A stretch of 32,583 bases of DNA from contig NZ_CAKZHY010000133.1 in NCBI RefSeq assembly GCF_936928535.1, positions 1-32,583 on the forward strand, read 5' to 3'. The position numbers and the translations under genes are program-made. The DNA is from an uncultured Bradyrhizobium sp. Lineage in GTDB: Bacteria > Pseudomonadota > Alphaproteobacteria > Rhizobiales > Xanthobacteraceae. Positions 6,157-14,331 of the stretch are shown piece after piece. Each line of letters begins with the position of its first letter. Within the stretch, counting starts at the first letter, position 1. The notes below the pieces were generated by a model that ran no database searches, was not told the origin of the DNA, and saw only the letters and a program-made list of their open reading frames with translations.

Positions 6157-7146
6157 ATGAGCAGGCTCGGAAATTCCGCGACTGAGGCTGGGATCAACGA
6201 TGTGGCCACAGAAGAGGTCGATCCCCGCTTTGCCGATCTTGATGCGTGGCCGCTGAATTCGGCGATGGAAGCGATGTGGGAGGGCCAGCTCGCGGCAGTC
6301 GCGGCGATCGGCCGTGCCCTTCCCGCGATCACTGCGGCGACGGAAGCGGCGAAGGCGGCGCTGGGCGATCACGGACGCATCGTGTATGTCGGCGCCGGAA
6401 CTTCGGGCCGCGTGGCGGTCCAGGACGGCGCCGAGCTGACGCCGACCTTCGCCTGGCCCAACGACCGCGTCCGCTTCATCGTCGCCGGCGGAGACAGCGC
6501 GTTCATCACCAGCATCGAGGGCGCGGAGGACGATGTCGATGACGCGGTCGCGCAGATCAATGCGGCACGACTCACACCGCACGACGTGGTGATCGCGGTT
6601 GCCGCCAGCGGAACGACGCCATTCACGGTCGCGGCGCTGCAACGGGCAGGCTCTTTCGGTGCAGTGACGATCAGTGTCGCCAACAATCCCGGCACCGCAC
6701 TGCTGGCAGCGGCAAATTTTCCGATCCTGGTCGAGACCGGCCGTGAGCTGGTCGCCGGCTCGACGCGGATGAAGGCCGGCACCGCGCAGAAGATCGTTCT
6801 CAACCTGATCTCGTCAGGGATCATGCTGCGCCTTGGCCGGGTCTACCGCGGCCTGATGGTGAACATGCAACCGACCAATGCCAAGCTGAAGCGGCGCGCC
6901 GAGGCCATGGTGGCGCAGATCGCGCACTGCGAATCTCCGCACGCGGCACGCGCGCTCGAGCAGGCCAAGGGAGACATCAAGACGGCAAGCCTTCTGGCGT
7001 TGGGCGTCGACAGGGTTGATGCCGAGACCATGCTGCGGAACTGTGACGGCAACCTTCGCCGCGTGTTTGCCGAACTCGCCGGGGATGGTGACCGCCCGCT
7101 CGAGGGAGCGCCGGCACGCAAGCGAGGCGGGGCGGTCGAGCCGTGA
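6157..7146 (+). CDS. murQ: N-acetylmuramic acid 6-phosphate etherase
   Basis: A 329-residue cytoplasmic enzyme that cleaves the lactyl ether of MurNAc-6-phosphate to give GlcNAc-6-phosphate and D-lactate in cell-wall recycling. The SIS (sugar isomerase) domain is clear: VGAGTSGRVAVQDGAEL (about residues 70-86) holds the phosphosugar-binding loop and the conserved Glu, and SIEGAEDD holds the second conserved acidic position; VAASGTTPF and STRMKAGTAQK follow. The last 50 residues match the usual C-terminal helical part. It is about 30 residues longer than E. coli MurQ. The ATG at 6157 follows AGGAGAG (6141-6147); the frame runs back into the REP hairpin by chance. No MurP, AnmK or MurR gene is near, which is notable. 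Confidence 0.93.
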   Translation: MSRLGNSATEAGINDVATEEVDPRFADLDAWPLNSAMEAMWEGQLAAVAAIGRALPAITAATEAAKAALGDHGRIVYVGAGTSGRVAVQDGAELTPTFAWPNDRVRFIVAGGDSAFITSIEGAEDDVDDAVAQINAARLTPHDVVIAVAASGTTPFTVAALQRAGSFGAVTISVANNPGTALLAAANFPILVETGRELVAGSTRMKAGTAQKIVLNLISSGIMLRLGRVYRGLMVNMQPTNAKLKRRAEAMVAQIAHCESPHAARALEQAKGDIKTASLLALGVDRVDAETMLRNCDGNLRRVFAELAGDGDRPLEGAPARKRGGAVEP

Positions 7147-7155
7147 CAACGTCCA

Positions 7156-7223
7156 GATTGCGGTGACAATGCACCCTATACCCACGCCGCTTCCGCGGCC
7201 CGAAGGCTCAGTCAAGTGCACTG
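7156..7223. repeat. REP-like pair, degraded (copies 6 and 7)
   Basis: GATTGCGGTGACAATGCACC begins at 7156. About 35 bp on, CAAGTGCACTG (7213-7223) is the inner half of an inverted copy whose outer half has decayed. It lies just after murQ. Confidence 0.5.
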
Positions 7224-7307
7224 CTGGTCAAAGTCGCCATCGGGCAAAGGCCTGATCCAGCAAGGGTCGAGTCAATGTCCGGCCCAATCAACGTGTGCGC
7301 GACGGAG

Positions 7308-7350
7308 TTGACGGTGCGCGCGATGCTAATATACTAGTGTTTCAATACTA
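7308..7350 (+). promoter_or_regulatory. Promoter and operator-like repeat of the GntR-ABC operon
   Basis: TTGACG (7308-7313), a 16-bp spacer and TATACT (7330-7335) make a good sigma-70 promoter. It overlaps an inverted repeat TAGTGTTTCAATACTA (7335-7350), whose 7-bp arms match at six positions. A repeat at this place suits autoregulation by the GntR protein encoded just downstream. Confidence 0.55.
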
Positions 7351-7449
7351 AGGTGGGAGGAAAGCCTGGAGCGACGCACGGCGCGCGATCGCGGCCGCCA
7401 GGACGGCCGTCCGAACAGCTCCACGCCCGGCGAGGCCGGCGCGGTCCTG

Positions 7450-8193
7450 ATGAGGCGCAATACCATCGCAGAGCAGGTCCATGCCGTCCTGCGCCGCGAC
7501 ATCGTGTGCGGTCGGCTGTCGCCACGCGCCAGCCTCAGCGAGCAGGAGCTGGTTCATCGTTTCGGGGTATCGCGAACGCCAATCCGCGAGGCCATGATCA
7601 AACTCGCCGACGAAGGCCTCGTCGAGATCTTCCCGCAATACGGCTCGTTCGTCGGACCAATCAAACTCACCGAGGTGTTGGACAGCCAATTCGTGCGCGA
7701 AACCCTCGAATGCGCCGCGGTGGAAAAGGCGGTTGCGCAAATGGACTCCAGGCAGGCCGACGACCTGAAAGCGCTTCTGGATCGCCAGCGCGCCCTCCAG
7801 CGGAGCGGCGATGACGAGGGTTTTTTCCGCGCCGACGAGGCCATGCATGCCCACATCTTTTCGATCGCCGGTCATCCGACAGCCTGGCAGTTTGTGGCAG
7901 GCGCCAAAGCACAGATGGATCGCGTGCGCTATCTCGCCATCACCATCCTGCGCAAGCAGCCCTCCGTCGTCGCCCAGCACGCCCTCATCATCGACCGGCT
8001 CTGCGCCCGCGATCGCAACGGTGCGCTGGAAGCGATGCGGACCCACATGCGGGGAATCCTGAAGACCATCGAGATTCTCAGGGGTGAGAAGCACGACTAT
8101 TTCGCCGAGGCGGACGGCAATCCGCAGCCCCGGCGCGAAGCACTCGATCAAGCAGCCCGGAAGAGGCCGCGAAAAGTACAAGCCAACGACTAA
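7450..8193 (+). CDS. GntR-family transcriptional regulator (FadR/FCD subfamily)
   Basis: A ligand-responsive repressor. Residues 1-70 are the winged helix-turn-helix (VSRTPIREAMIKLADEGLVE recognition region) and the remainder is the all-helical FCD domain, whose metal-site residues are seen as Asp and His in FFRADEAMHAHIF, His in QHALIIDRL and His in MRTHMRG. It likely senses a small carboxylate or the transported substrate and controls the ABC importer that follows after 55 bp. The ATG at 7450 lacks a ribosome binding site. A strong GGAGG (7356-7360) stands 5 nt before an in-frame CTG at 7366 that would add 28 residues, so the true start may be there. Confidence 0.85.
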   Translation: MRRNTIAEQVHAVLRRDIVCGRLSPRASLSEQELVHRFGVSRTPIREAMIKLADEGLVEIFPQYGSFVGPIKLTEVLDSQFVRETLECAAVEKAVAQMDSRQADDLKALLDRQRALQRSGDDEGFFRADEAMHAHIFSIAGHPTAWQFVAGAKAQMDRVRYLAITILRKQPSVVAQHALIIDRLCARDRNGALEAMRTHMRGILKTIEILRGEKHDYFAEADGNPQPRREALDQAARKRPRKVQAND

Positions 8194-8248
8194 CCGTGAA
8201 CATCGCGCAAGACGTCGCGCGCCAATCCAAGAGGGAGAGAGAACGGCC

Positions 8249-9430
8249 ATGACATTTGCACCCACTCGCCGCAGCGTCGTCGCGGGCCTCGCCGGCTCGT
8301 TCGCCATCAACGCCCGCGCCTTCGCGGCGTCTCCCCCGCTGCCGTCCTCGCCGGTGTCCCTGAACATCGTCGACGTCGCCGGCAACCTGGCTTTGACCCA
8401 GAAAGCGATCGAGGCCTACCGCGCCAAGAATCCCAAGCTGGTCTCGAAGATCACATTCACCAAAGCCCCGGCTCCTGAGCTGCCCGGCAAGATCAAGGCG
8501 CAACAGGACGCCGGCCGGGTCGACATCGACGGCGTGCTGACCGGCATCGATGCGCTCTCGGCGGGAGTCGACCAGAACCTCTGGATTCCGACCGTGACCG
8601 ACTATGCCGACAAGCTGCCGAAACTCGGCGATATCTATCTGCCGGGCGCGCGCGCCATGCAGGGGCTCGCGGCAAACCAGGGCGTATGCATCGTGTTCTG
8701 TCCCGCAGGTCCGGTGATGGAATACATGCCGGAGAAGGTGAAGCAGGTGCCGGGGACGGCCGAGGAACTGCTGGCCTGGGCCAAGGCCAATCCCAACCGC
8801 TTCATGTACGCCCGTCCCGCCAATTCTGGTCCCGGCCGCGTCTTCATGATGGGGCTTCCCTACATCCTCGGGGACAAGGACCCGAAGGATCCGAAGGACG
8901 GCTGGGACAAGACGTGGTCGTACCTCAAAGAGCTTGGGCAATACGTCGAATACTATCCCGCCGGCACGGGCCCGGTGATGAAGGAGCTCGGCGAAGGATC
9001 GCGCGACATGATCCCCTCGCAGATGGGCTGGGACATCAACCCGCGCGCGCTCGGCGTCGTGCCGAAGGAAGCGAAGGTGTTCTTCCTGAAAGGCTTCCAC
9101 TGGGTTCTCGACGCCCACTATCTCTGCATCCCCAAGGGCGTCGGCCCCGACAAGCTCGCGGTGCTGCTCGATCTCATCAACTATCTGCTCGGCAAGGATG
9201 CGCAGGCCACCACCTATGACACCGGCTATTTCTATCCGGGACCGGCCGTGAAGGACGTCACGCTGGCGATGGCGCCGCAGGACAGCCAGGACGTCATCAA
9301 GGAATTCGGTCGTCCGGAATACGAGGCCGCAATCACCGGCAACCCGCAGGAGCTGCCGCTGACACCCGACAAACTCGTCTACGCCTTCAGCCGTTGGGAT
9401 GAGCAGATCGGTACGCAAAAGAAGAAATGA
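8249..9430 (+). CDS. ABC transporter periplasmic substrate-binding protein (PotD-like)
   Basis: A 393-residue solute-binding protein of the iron/polyamine type. The start has a twin-Arg signature (TRRSVVAGLAG), so it may be exported folded by Tat, with cleavage near AFA. The two-lobed fold begins with the strand SLNIVDVAG. The ATG at 8249 follows GAGGGAGAGAG at 8231-8241; the frame is open earlier but overlaps the end of the GntR gene. It is the first gene of a four-gene importer (binding protein, ATPase, permease, permease). The substrate cannot be told from sequence; polyamines, phosphonates, ferric ions or organic anions are all used by relatives. Confidence 0.85.
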   Translation: MTFAPTRRSVVAGLAGSFAINARAFAASPPLPSSPVSLNIVDVAGNLALTQKAIEAYRAKNPKLVSKITFTKAPAPELPGKIKAQQDAGRVDIDGVLTGIDALSAGVDQNLWIPTVTDYADKLPKLGDIYLPGARAMQGLAANQGVCIVFCPAGPVMEYMPEKVKQVPGTAEELLAWAKANPNRFMYARPANSGPGRVFMMGLPYILGDKDPKDPKDGWDKTWSYLKELGQYVEYYPAGTGPVMKELGEGSRDMIPSQMGWDINPRALGVVPKEAKVFFLKGFHWVLDAHYLCIPKGVGPDKLAVLLDLINYLLGKDAQATTYDTGYFYPGPAVKDVTLAMAPQDSQDVIKEFGRPEYEAAITGNPQELPLTPDKLVYAFSRWDEQIGTQKKK

Positions 9431-9434
9431 CGCC

Positions 9435-9458
9435 CGGTGGCTGCCCTTGCAGCCGTCC
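9435..9458 (+). other. Intra-operon stem-loop after the binding-protein gene
   Basis: GGCTGC (9439-9444) and GCAGCC (9449-9454) form a perfect 6-bp stem with a 4-nt loop, directly after the binding-protein stop codon and without a T-run. Such hairpins often protect the 3' end of the binding-protein mRNA so that it is made in excess over the membrane parts. Confidence 0.45.
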
Positions 9459-9497
9459 GATGAGATCAGCCCGGTGCTCCCTGGAGTTTCTTGATAC

Positions 9498-10568
9498 ATG
9501 CCGATTGCAGGACGTGACTTCCGCGAGCTCCGGCTCGAGGACCTGAATCGCAGCTTTGGCACGCTGAACGCGCTCAAGAGCGTCAGCCTGAGCATCAAGC
9601 GGGGCGAGTTCATCGCCCTGCTCGGCCCCTCCGGATGCGGCAAGTCGACCGCACTCAACTGCCTCGCCGGCCTGCTCACGCTGACCGGCGGCAGCATTTG
9701 GCTCGACCAGACCCGGATCGACCGGCTGAAGCCGGAAGAGCGCGGCTTCGGCATGGTGTTCCAGAACTATGCGCTGTTTCCGCACATGACGGTCCGCCGC
9801 AATATTGGTTTCGGTCTCGCCATGCAAGGCAAGCCGAAGGAGGAGATCGCGCGCAAGGTCGAGGAGGCGCTTGCCATCGTCCGGCTCAACCAGCAGGGCG
9901 ACAAGCTTCCGGGCCAGCTTTCGGGCGGCCAGCAGCAACGCGTCGCGATCGCGCGCGCCATCGTGATCGAGCCGCCGCTGGTTTTGATGGACGAGCCGCT
10001 GTCCAACCTCGATGCCAAGCTTCGACTCGAGATGCGCGCGGAGATCCGCCGCATCCACGACCTGATCGGCTCTGCCACCATCTATGTCACCCATGACCAG
10101 GAGGAGGCACTCTCGATGGCCGACCGCATCGTGGTCATGCGCGACGGCACGGTGCGCCAGGTCGGCACGCCGCCGGAGCTCTACGCCCGCCCGGCGCATG
10201 CCGATGTCGCGGAGTTCATGGGCTATCGCAACTTGCTGCCCGCGCGCGTGCTCGAGGGCAGCGGCGCCGATGGCATCCACGTATCCGTCGGCGGCGCGGT
10301 GCTCAAAGGCGTGGCCATCGAACAGTGCCCCGCCGATCAGGCGATCGTCGCCGTTCGGCCCGACGATCTCAGGCCCGCCAGCGACGGGCCGGTCGCCGCG
10401 ATCGTGGAGAGCGCGCAGTACCACGGGCGCGATTTCTACTGCTCCGGACGCGCCAGCGACGGCACCGAGCTCTATTTCTGCTCGCAGCAGCCGCTACGGA
10501 AGGGCGAGAAGGTGCTTTTGGCGGCCGATCCGACCCGTGTCTTGATCTACGCGGGGGCATCATCATGA
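9498..10568 (+). CDS. ABC transporter ATP-binding protein (PotA/UgpC-like)
   Basis: A 356-residue importer ATPase that powers uptake from the cytoplasmic side. It has Walker A GPSGCGKST (43-51), the Q-loop at about 89, signature LSGGQQQR (141-148), Walker B LVLMDEP (161-167) and the H-loop THDQEEA (about 198-204). Residues from about 240 on form a C-terminal regulatory TOBE domain. Its TGA overlaps the ATG of the first permease (ATGA), which indicates translational coupling. GGAG at 9483-9486 precedes the ATG at 9498. Confidence 0.93.
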   Translation: MPIAGRDFRELRLEDLNRSFGTLNALKSVSLSIKRGEFIALLGPSGCGKSTALNCLAGLLTLTGGSIWLDQTRIDRLKPEERGFGMVFQNYALFPHMTVRRNIGFGLAMQGKPKEEIARKVEEALAIVRLNQQGDKLPGQLSGGQQQRVAIARAIVIEPPLVLMDEPLSNLDAKLRLEMRAEIRRIHDLIGSATIYVTHDQEEALSMADRIVVMRDGTVRQVGTPPELYARPAHADVAEFMGYRNLLPARVLEGSGADGIHVSVGGAVLKGVAIEQCPADQAIVAVRPDDLRPASDGPVAAIVESAQYHGRDFYCSGRASDGTELYFCSQQPLRKGEKVLLAADPTRVLIYAGASS

Positions 10569-11491
10569 CCCACACCGCCGATCGACTGGCGCGCGCACCG
10601 CAGGAGAGCGCTCAAGACCGGACTCCCTGGCGCGTCCGGCTCGCGCTCCATGATATCGACGGTGTCACCCTCCTGGTGGTGCCAGCGGTGCTGTTTGTGC
10701 TTGGTCTCTTCGCCTATCCGTTCCTCTATGGTCTGGTGCTGTCGTTCAAGCCGCGCGCCGGAGACTTCCTCGCCAACTACAGAAAGTTCTTCTCCGACCC
10801 GTTTCTCTACGACACGATCTACGCAACGTTGCGGCTCGCGCTGCCGGCGACGATCATCAACGTCCTGATTTCGATTCCGGTCGCGCTCCGCGTGCGCAAG
10901 ATGCACCGCCGCCGGCTGCTGACGACAATCCTCGTCATCCCGATCACGCTCGGCACGGTGCTGATCGCCGAGGGCCTGCTCAATTATCTCGGCCCGCAGG
11001 GCTGGCTCAATCGCACATTGATGCTGTTCGGCGTGATCAGCACGCCGCTGCGGCTGGTGCACAACTACACCGGCGTGATGCTCTCGCTGATCCTGTCCGG
11101 CTTCCCCTTCACCTTTCTGCTGACGCTCTCCTATATCACCGGGATCGACGCCTCTCTCGAACAGGCCGCCGCCACGCTCGGGGCCGGGGCGCGGGCGCGC
11201 TTCCGCCATATCGTGCTGCCGCTGCTGGTACAGGGCCTCGCCGTCAACTTCTGCCTCTCTTTCGTTCAGACCTTTTCGGTGTTTCCATCCGCGGTGCTGC
11301 TTGGCGCGCCGGCCGGTGACACAAGGGTGATCTCGATCGCGGCGTATCAGGCGGCGTACGAGCAGTACGACGCCTCCATGGCCTCGGCGATCGCAATGAT
11401 CATGGGCTTCGTGCAACTCGCCGTCGTCCTGCTGGCGCTCGCCGGGCGCAGCCTGTTCTACCGTGGTGCGGCGGGCGGCGGAAAGGGCTAG
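10565..11491 (+). CDS. ABC transporter permease, first subunit
   Basis: A 308-residue inner-membrane permease with about six membrane helices, the first at about residues 35-57. The EAA-type loop that contacts the ATPase appears as SLEQAAATLGAGARARFRHI, followed by VLPLL. It matches the PotB/UgpA type. The ATG at 10565 shares four bases with the end of the ATPase gene; the much longer open frame upstream only overlaps that gene. Confidence 0.9.
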   Translation: MTHTADRLARAPQESAQDRTPWRVRLALHDIDGVTLLVVPAVLFVLGLFAYPFLYGLVLSFKPRAGDFLANYRKFFSDPFLYDTIYATLRLALPATIINVLISIPVALRVRKMHRRRLLTTILVIPITLGTVLIAEGLLNYLGPQGWLNRTLMLFGVISTPLRLVHNYTGVMLSLILSGFPFTFLLTLSYITGIDASLEQAAATLGAGARARFRHIVLPLLVQGLAVNFCLSFVQTFSVFPSAVLLGAPAGDTRVISIAAYQAAYEQYDASMASAIAMIMGFVQLAVVLLALAGRSLFYRGAAGGGKG

Positions 11492-11506
11492 AGGAACGAC
11501 AAGACA

Positions 11507-12349
11507 ATGGGCCAGGACAAGACCATCTCCGAGCGGCTGTGGGCCGCGGCGATCTGGGCGGGCGTTCTCTTCTTCATCGTCAACTTCATGGCGATGATTG
11601 CGACCGTCGTGATCAACTCCTTCGGCACACGGTGGCTCGGAACGTGGCTGCCGGCCGGCTTTACGACCCGCTGGTATCGCTCAGCCTGGGACGAATTCCA
11701 ACTCGCTGATGTCTTGACGACGACCTTCCAGGTCGTTGGCGCTGTCGTGCTGCTATCGGCACTGTTCGGCGTGCCCGCAGCCTATTCCCTGGCCCGCCGC
11801 AACTTCCCCGGCAAGCAACTCGTCATCCTGTTGTTCCTGCTCCCCCTGATGATTCCCCCGATCACGTTCGGCATTCCGCTCGCGACCGTGCTCTATCAGC
11901 TCGGTGCCGGTGGGACGATTTGGGGCGTCATCATCGCCAACCTCGTGCCGACCGTGCCTTTCGTGATCCTGGTGATGATCCCCTTCATCGAGCAGGTCGA
12001 CCCGCGGATCGAAGCCGCAGCCCGTGTGTTCGGTGCCGGGACAGGCCGGCTGTTCGTCTACGTGCTCGTTCCGCTGCTCGCGCCGGGCATCCTGGCTGCG
12101 CTGCTGCTGGTGTTGGTACGCACGATTGCGATGTTCGAATTGACCTTCTTTACGGCAGGGCCCGACAGTCAGACACTGGTCGTCGCGCTATACTACGCCG
12201 TCTATGCCGCCGGCGTGAGAGCCGGCCAGTCGATCGACGCAATGGCCGTCGTCTACATGATCACCACGCTGTTCTGGCTCCTGATCGCGCTGCGTTTCGT
12301 CGATCCCACCCAAATGGTCGCCCGCGCCAAGCAGGAGGCGGCGCGGTAG
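11507..12349 (+). CDS. ABC transporter permease, second subunit
   Basis: A 280-residue permease of the PotC type with about six membrane helices (first at about 13-35). The EAA loop is RIEAAARVFGAGTGRLFVYV followed by LVPLLAPG. It begins 15 bp after the first permease, with AGAGGAAC as ribosome binding site, and ends the operon. Together with the first permease it would form the heterodimeric channel. Confidence 0.9.
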   Translation: MGQDKTISERLWAAAIWAGVLFFIVNFMAMIATVVINSFGTRWLGTWLPAGFTTRWYRSAWDEFQLADVLTTTFQVVGAVVLLSALFGVPAAYSLARRNFPGKQLVILLFLLPLMIPPITFGIPLATVLYQLGAGGTIWGVIIANLVPTVPFVILVMIPFIEQVDPRIEAAARVFGAGTGRLFVYVLVPLLAPGILAALLLVLVRTIAMFELTFFTAGPDSQTLVVALYYAVYAAGVRAGQSIDAMAVVYMITTLFWLLIALRFVDPTQMVARAKQEAAR

Positions 12350-12437
12350 TATAGGGGTGCCCACCCGCGTGCTGGCGCTGCCTCGGCCTTCACAAGCAAC
12401 GAAATCCAGTTTGCGCGATCGGTCTCGTCCAGTGCAG

Positions 12438-12454
12438 GCCAGCACCGTCACCGT
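12438..12454 (-). repeat. Degenerate REP-like copy
   Basis: The minus strand reads CTACGGTGACGGTGCTG, which matches the family core at about 13 of 16 positions. It lies in the gap after the ABC operon. It is a weak match and may be chance. Confidence 0.3.
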
Positions 12455-12471
12455 AGCTCTGCAAAAACGTT

Positions 12472-12501
12472 TTGACAGGTCGGCCAAATCAGCGACATTA
12501 T
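12472..12501 (+). promoter_or_regulatory. Sigma-70-like promoter of the amino-acid-type binding-protein gene
   Basis: TTGACA (12472-12477), an 18-bp spacer and CATTAT (12496-12501) predict a transcription start near 12508. This rules out starts of the downstream frame before that point and supports the signal-peptide start at 12610. Confidence 0.5.
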
Positions 12502-12609
12502 TTCGTCATCGCGAATTGTATCGCCATGGCCCGACCCAACAGGCACTTCCGCGCCGTCACAGAATCTGTCGGGAGGAATGCGCGAGGTCGTGATCGTCCG
12601 CACAGGTCC

Positions 12610-13362
12610 ATGCAGAATCTGCTGATCGCGGCTGTGCTCGCATGGTTTGCCGTGATGCCTGCGCGCCTCCGCTCGGAGCCGGTCAAGCCGCTGGTCATGG
12701 CCACGAACCAGCCGGACACCACTTACGAGGGCCAATGGCAGCGGCGGGTCTATGCGGAGGCGTTCAGGCGCCTCGGTGTTCCGATCGAGGTGACGTTGAT
12801 GCCGACGGCGCGCATGACCGCGATGGCGGATGCCGGGACGGTCGATGGCCAGTTCGTCCGTGTTTTTGGCTATGCGGATGCGCACCCTGACCAGGTGCGG
12901 GTCGAGGAGCCGATCTACCAGGTCGTGTTCGGGCTGTGGGTGAGCAATCCGGCTCTCAACCTGCCACGCCTCGAAGATCTGGCCGCGACGGGCTGGACCG
13001 GGATCTACCGACGTGGTGTCGAGCAGTGCCAAAACGCCTTGTCCCTGGCGCTGCCAAGCGACCGCCTGACCGACGTGGCGACGACGGAGCTTGGGTTGCA
13101 GATGCTATTGGCTGGCCGTGTCGACTTCTATTGCGAGCTGGACGGCGCGGTCCTGAACGCGTTGTATCTGCCCGAGTTCAGGAATGTCACCTCGGTTCGT
13201 CAGCTCGCAACGTTCGGCGATGCGATCGCGCTTCATCCCTATCTGCACAGGAAACATGCCGAGCTGGCGGTTCACCTGGCCACGGTTCTGAAGCAGATGA
13301 AGGCGGACGGCTCGCTGGAGCGCTTTCGCCGCGAGGTCAAATATGAATTGACGGGACAGTGA
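12610..13362 (+). CDS. Secreted amino-acid-type (family 3) solute-binding-like protein
   Basis: A 250-residue protein with a signal peptide (hydrophobic about 4-16) and the layout of a type 3 periplasmic binding protein: a KPLVMATNQ first strand, a VDGQFVRVFGYADAH middle and a GRVDFYCELDGAVL segment where such proteins switch lobes. No permease or ATPase is next to it, so it may be a stand-alone sensor or scavenging protein. The start codon has only a weak ribosome binding site (AGG), and an in-frame ATG at 12526 is the alternative. It is convergent with the L,D-transpeptidase-like gene. Confidence 0.68.
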   Translation: MQNLLIAAVLAWFAVMPARLRSEPVKPLVMATNQPDTTYEGQWQRRVYAEAFRRLGVPIEVTLMPTARMTAMADAGTVDGQFVRVFGYADAHPDQVRVEEPIYQVVFGLWVSNPALNLPRLEDLAATGWTGIYRRGVEQCQNALSLALPSDRLTDVATTELGLQMLLAGRVDFYCELDGAVLNALYLPEFRNVTSVRQLATFGDAIALHPYLHRKHAELAVHLATVLKQMKADGSLERFRREVKYELTGQ

Positions 13363-13400
13363 CCCTTCGCGGCGCATGGACCGGCGGCCGACGCGGTTGC

Positions 13401-14108
13401 CTAGGCCGGCAACACGACCACCTTCGTATTGACGGGCGTTCGCGAATAGAGGTCGATCATGTCCTGGCTGAGGAGGCCGGTACAGCCGCTCGTAATGCCG
13501 TTCCCGATCGTTTCGGGGGCGCTGGTGCTGTAGATCGTGTAGAGCGTGTAAACCCCATTTTGATAGAGGTAGAGCACGCGAGCACCGAGAGGATTGTCGA
13601 GACCTCCCGGCATGCCGCGAGCATATTTGCCCGCCTCCGGCTGGCGCGCGATCATCTCCTTGGGTGGCGTCCAGGTCGGCCATTCGGCTTTGCGCCCGAC
13701 GTAAGCGTCCCCATTCCACCTGAAACCATCGCGGCCGACATTGGCGCCATAGCGGGTCGCGCTTCCCTCGCCCTCGATGCGGTAAACATAGTATTTGCCG
13801 GGATCGACGATGATCGTACCGGGCGCCTCATTGCTGTCGTAGCGCACTGTCTTGCGAAAATATTTCGGATCGACCTTGCTGACATCGACCCCAGGGATCG
13901 GGAATTTCTCGTTCGGCACGGGCCCGTAGACTTTCTCCGCTTCGGCCAGGCTCATGTAGTCGGAGGCGCAACCGCCCAGGCCCAGTGCGGCGAGACCAGC
14001 AGCGGAGCCGAACAGAAACGCCCGGCGGTCGAGAAGCCGCGACTGAAGTCCGGACAGAGCCCTATCGCCCACCTTGCCGGCGTCGGCAGTTCCACGGTCC
14101 ATGGTCAT
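13401..14108 (-). CDS. L,D-transpeptidase-like Tat lipoprotein with altered active site
   Basis: A 235-residue protein. The N-terminus has a twin-Arg motif (DRRAFLFGSAAGLAALG) directly followed by a lipobox (LGGC, lipidated Cys about 47), so it should be a Tat-exported lipoprotein. The C-terminal half is a YkuD-type domain: VLYLYQNG, then IYSTSAPETIG, then ITSGCTGLLSQD. The usual sequences at the last two places are IHGTNEP and SHGCIRM, so both His residues and the Arg are replaced (Tyr, Ser, Gly) while the catalytic Cys stays. It may be a divergent enzyme or a non-catalytic wall-binding protein. The ATG at 14108 follows AAGGGA. Confidence 0.8.
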   Translation of the reverse strand: MTMDRGTADAGKVGDRALSGLQSRLLDRRAFLFGSAAGLAALGLGGCASDYMSLAEAEKVYGPVPNEKFPIPGVDVSKVDPKYFRKTVRYDSNEAPGTIIVDPGKYYVYRIEGEGSATRYGANVGRDGFRWNGDAYVGRKAEWPTWTPPKEMIARQPEAGKYARGMPGGLDNPLGARVLYLYQNGVYTLYTIYSTSAPETIGNGITSGCTGLLSQDMIDLYSRTPVNTKVVVLPA

Positions 14109-14235
14109 GATTTCGGATTTCCCTTGTCACAAGGTGCGGCGGGATCAGACTTTTCCATGGGAGGAGAAAAAAGTCCTTCATCATTCGAGGTTGCATCTCT
14201 TTGACCAAAATTGTGGCCTCTTGGAGGAAACAGCC

Positions 14236-14330
14236 CGCCCCCATGTCTCCTATCTCGCCCGCACACCGACGGGTCCGGTGCTCTTCACCGGCGATGCTTG
14301 CCACACGCGCGGGGGTTGGGAGCATGGCAT
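14236..14330 (+). pseudogene. Fragment of a metallo-beta-lactamase-fold hydrolase gene
   Basis: About 31 codons read PHVSYLARTPTGPVLFTGDA followed by CHTRGGWEHG. This matches the part of metallo-beta-lactamase-fold hydrolases where the strand-and-GDA metal-ligand motif is followed by C/S-H-T-R and W-E-H-G. The upstream HxHxDH part is absent and the similarity stops at 14328, four bases before the stop codon of the convergent membrane-protein gene. It is the leftover of a deleted gene. An intact relative of this fold is encoded at 28071. Confidence 0.6.
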
Positions 14331-14331
14331 C

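Noticed and set aside
8078..9754. A 558-codon minus-strand frame
   Set aside because: It covers the binding-protein gene and part of the ATPase gene in antisense and has no recognisable domain.
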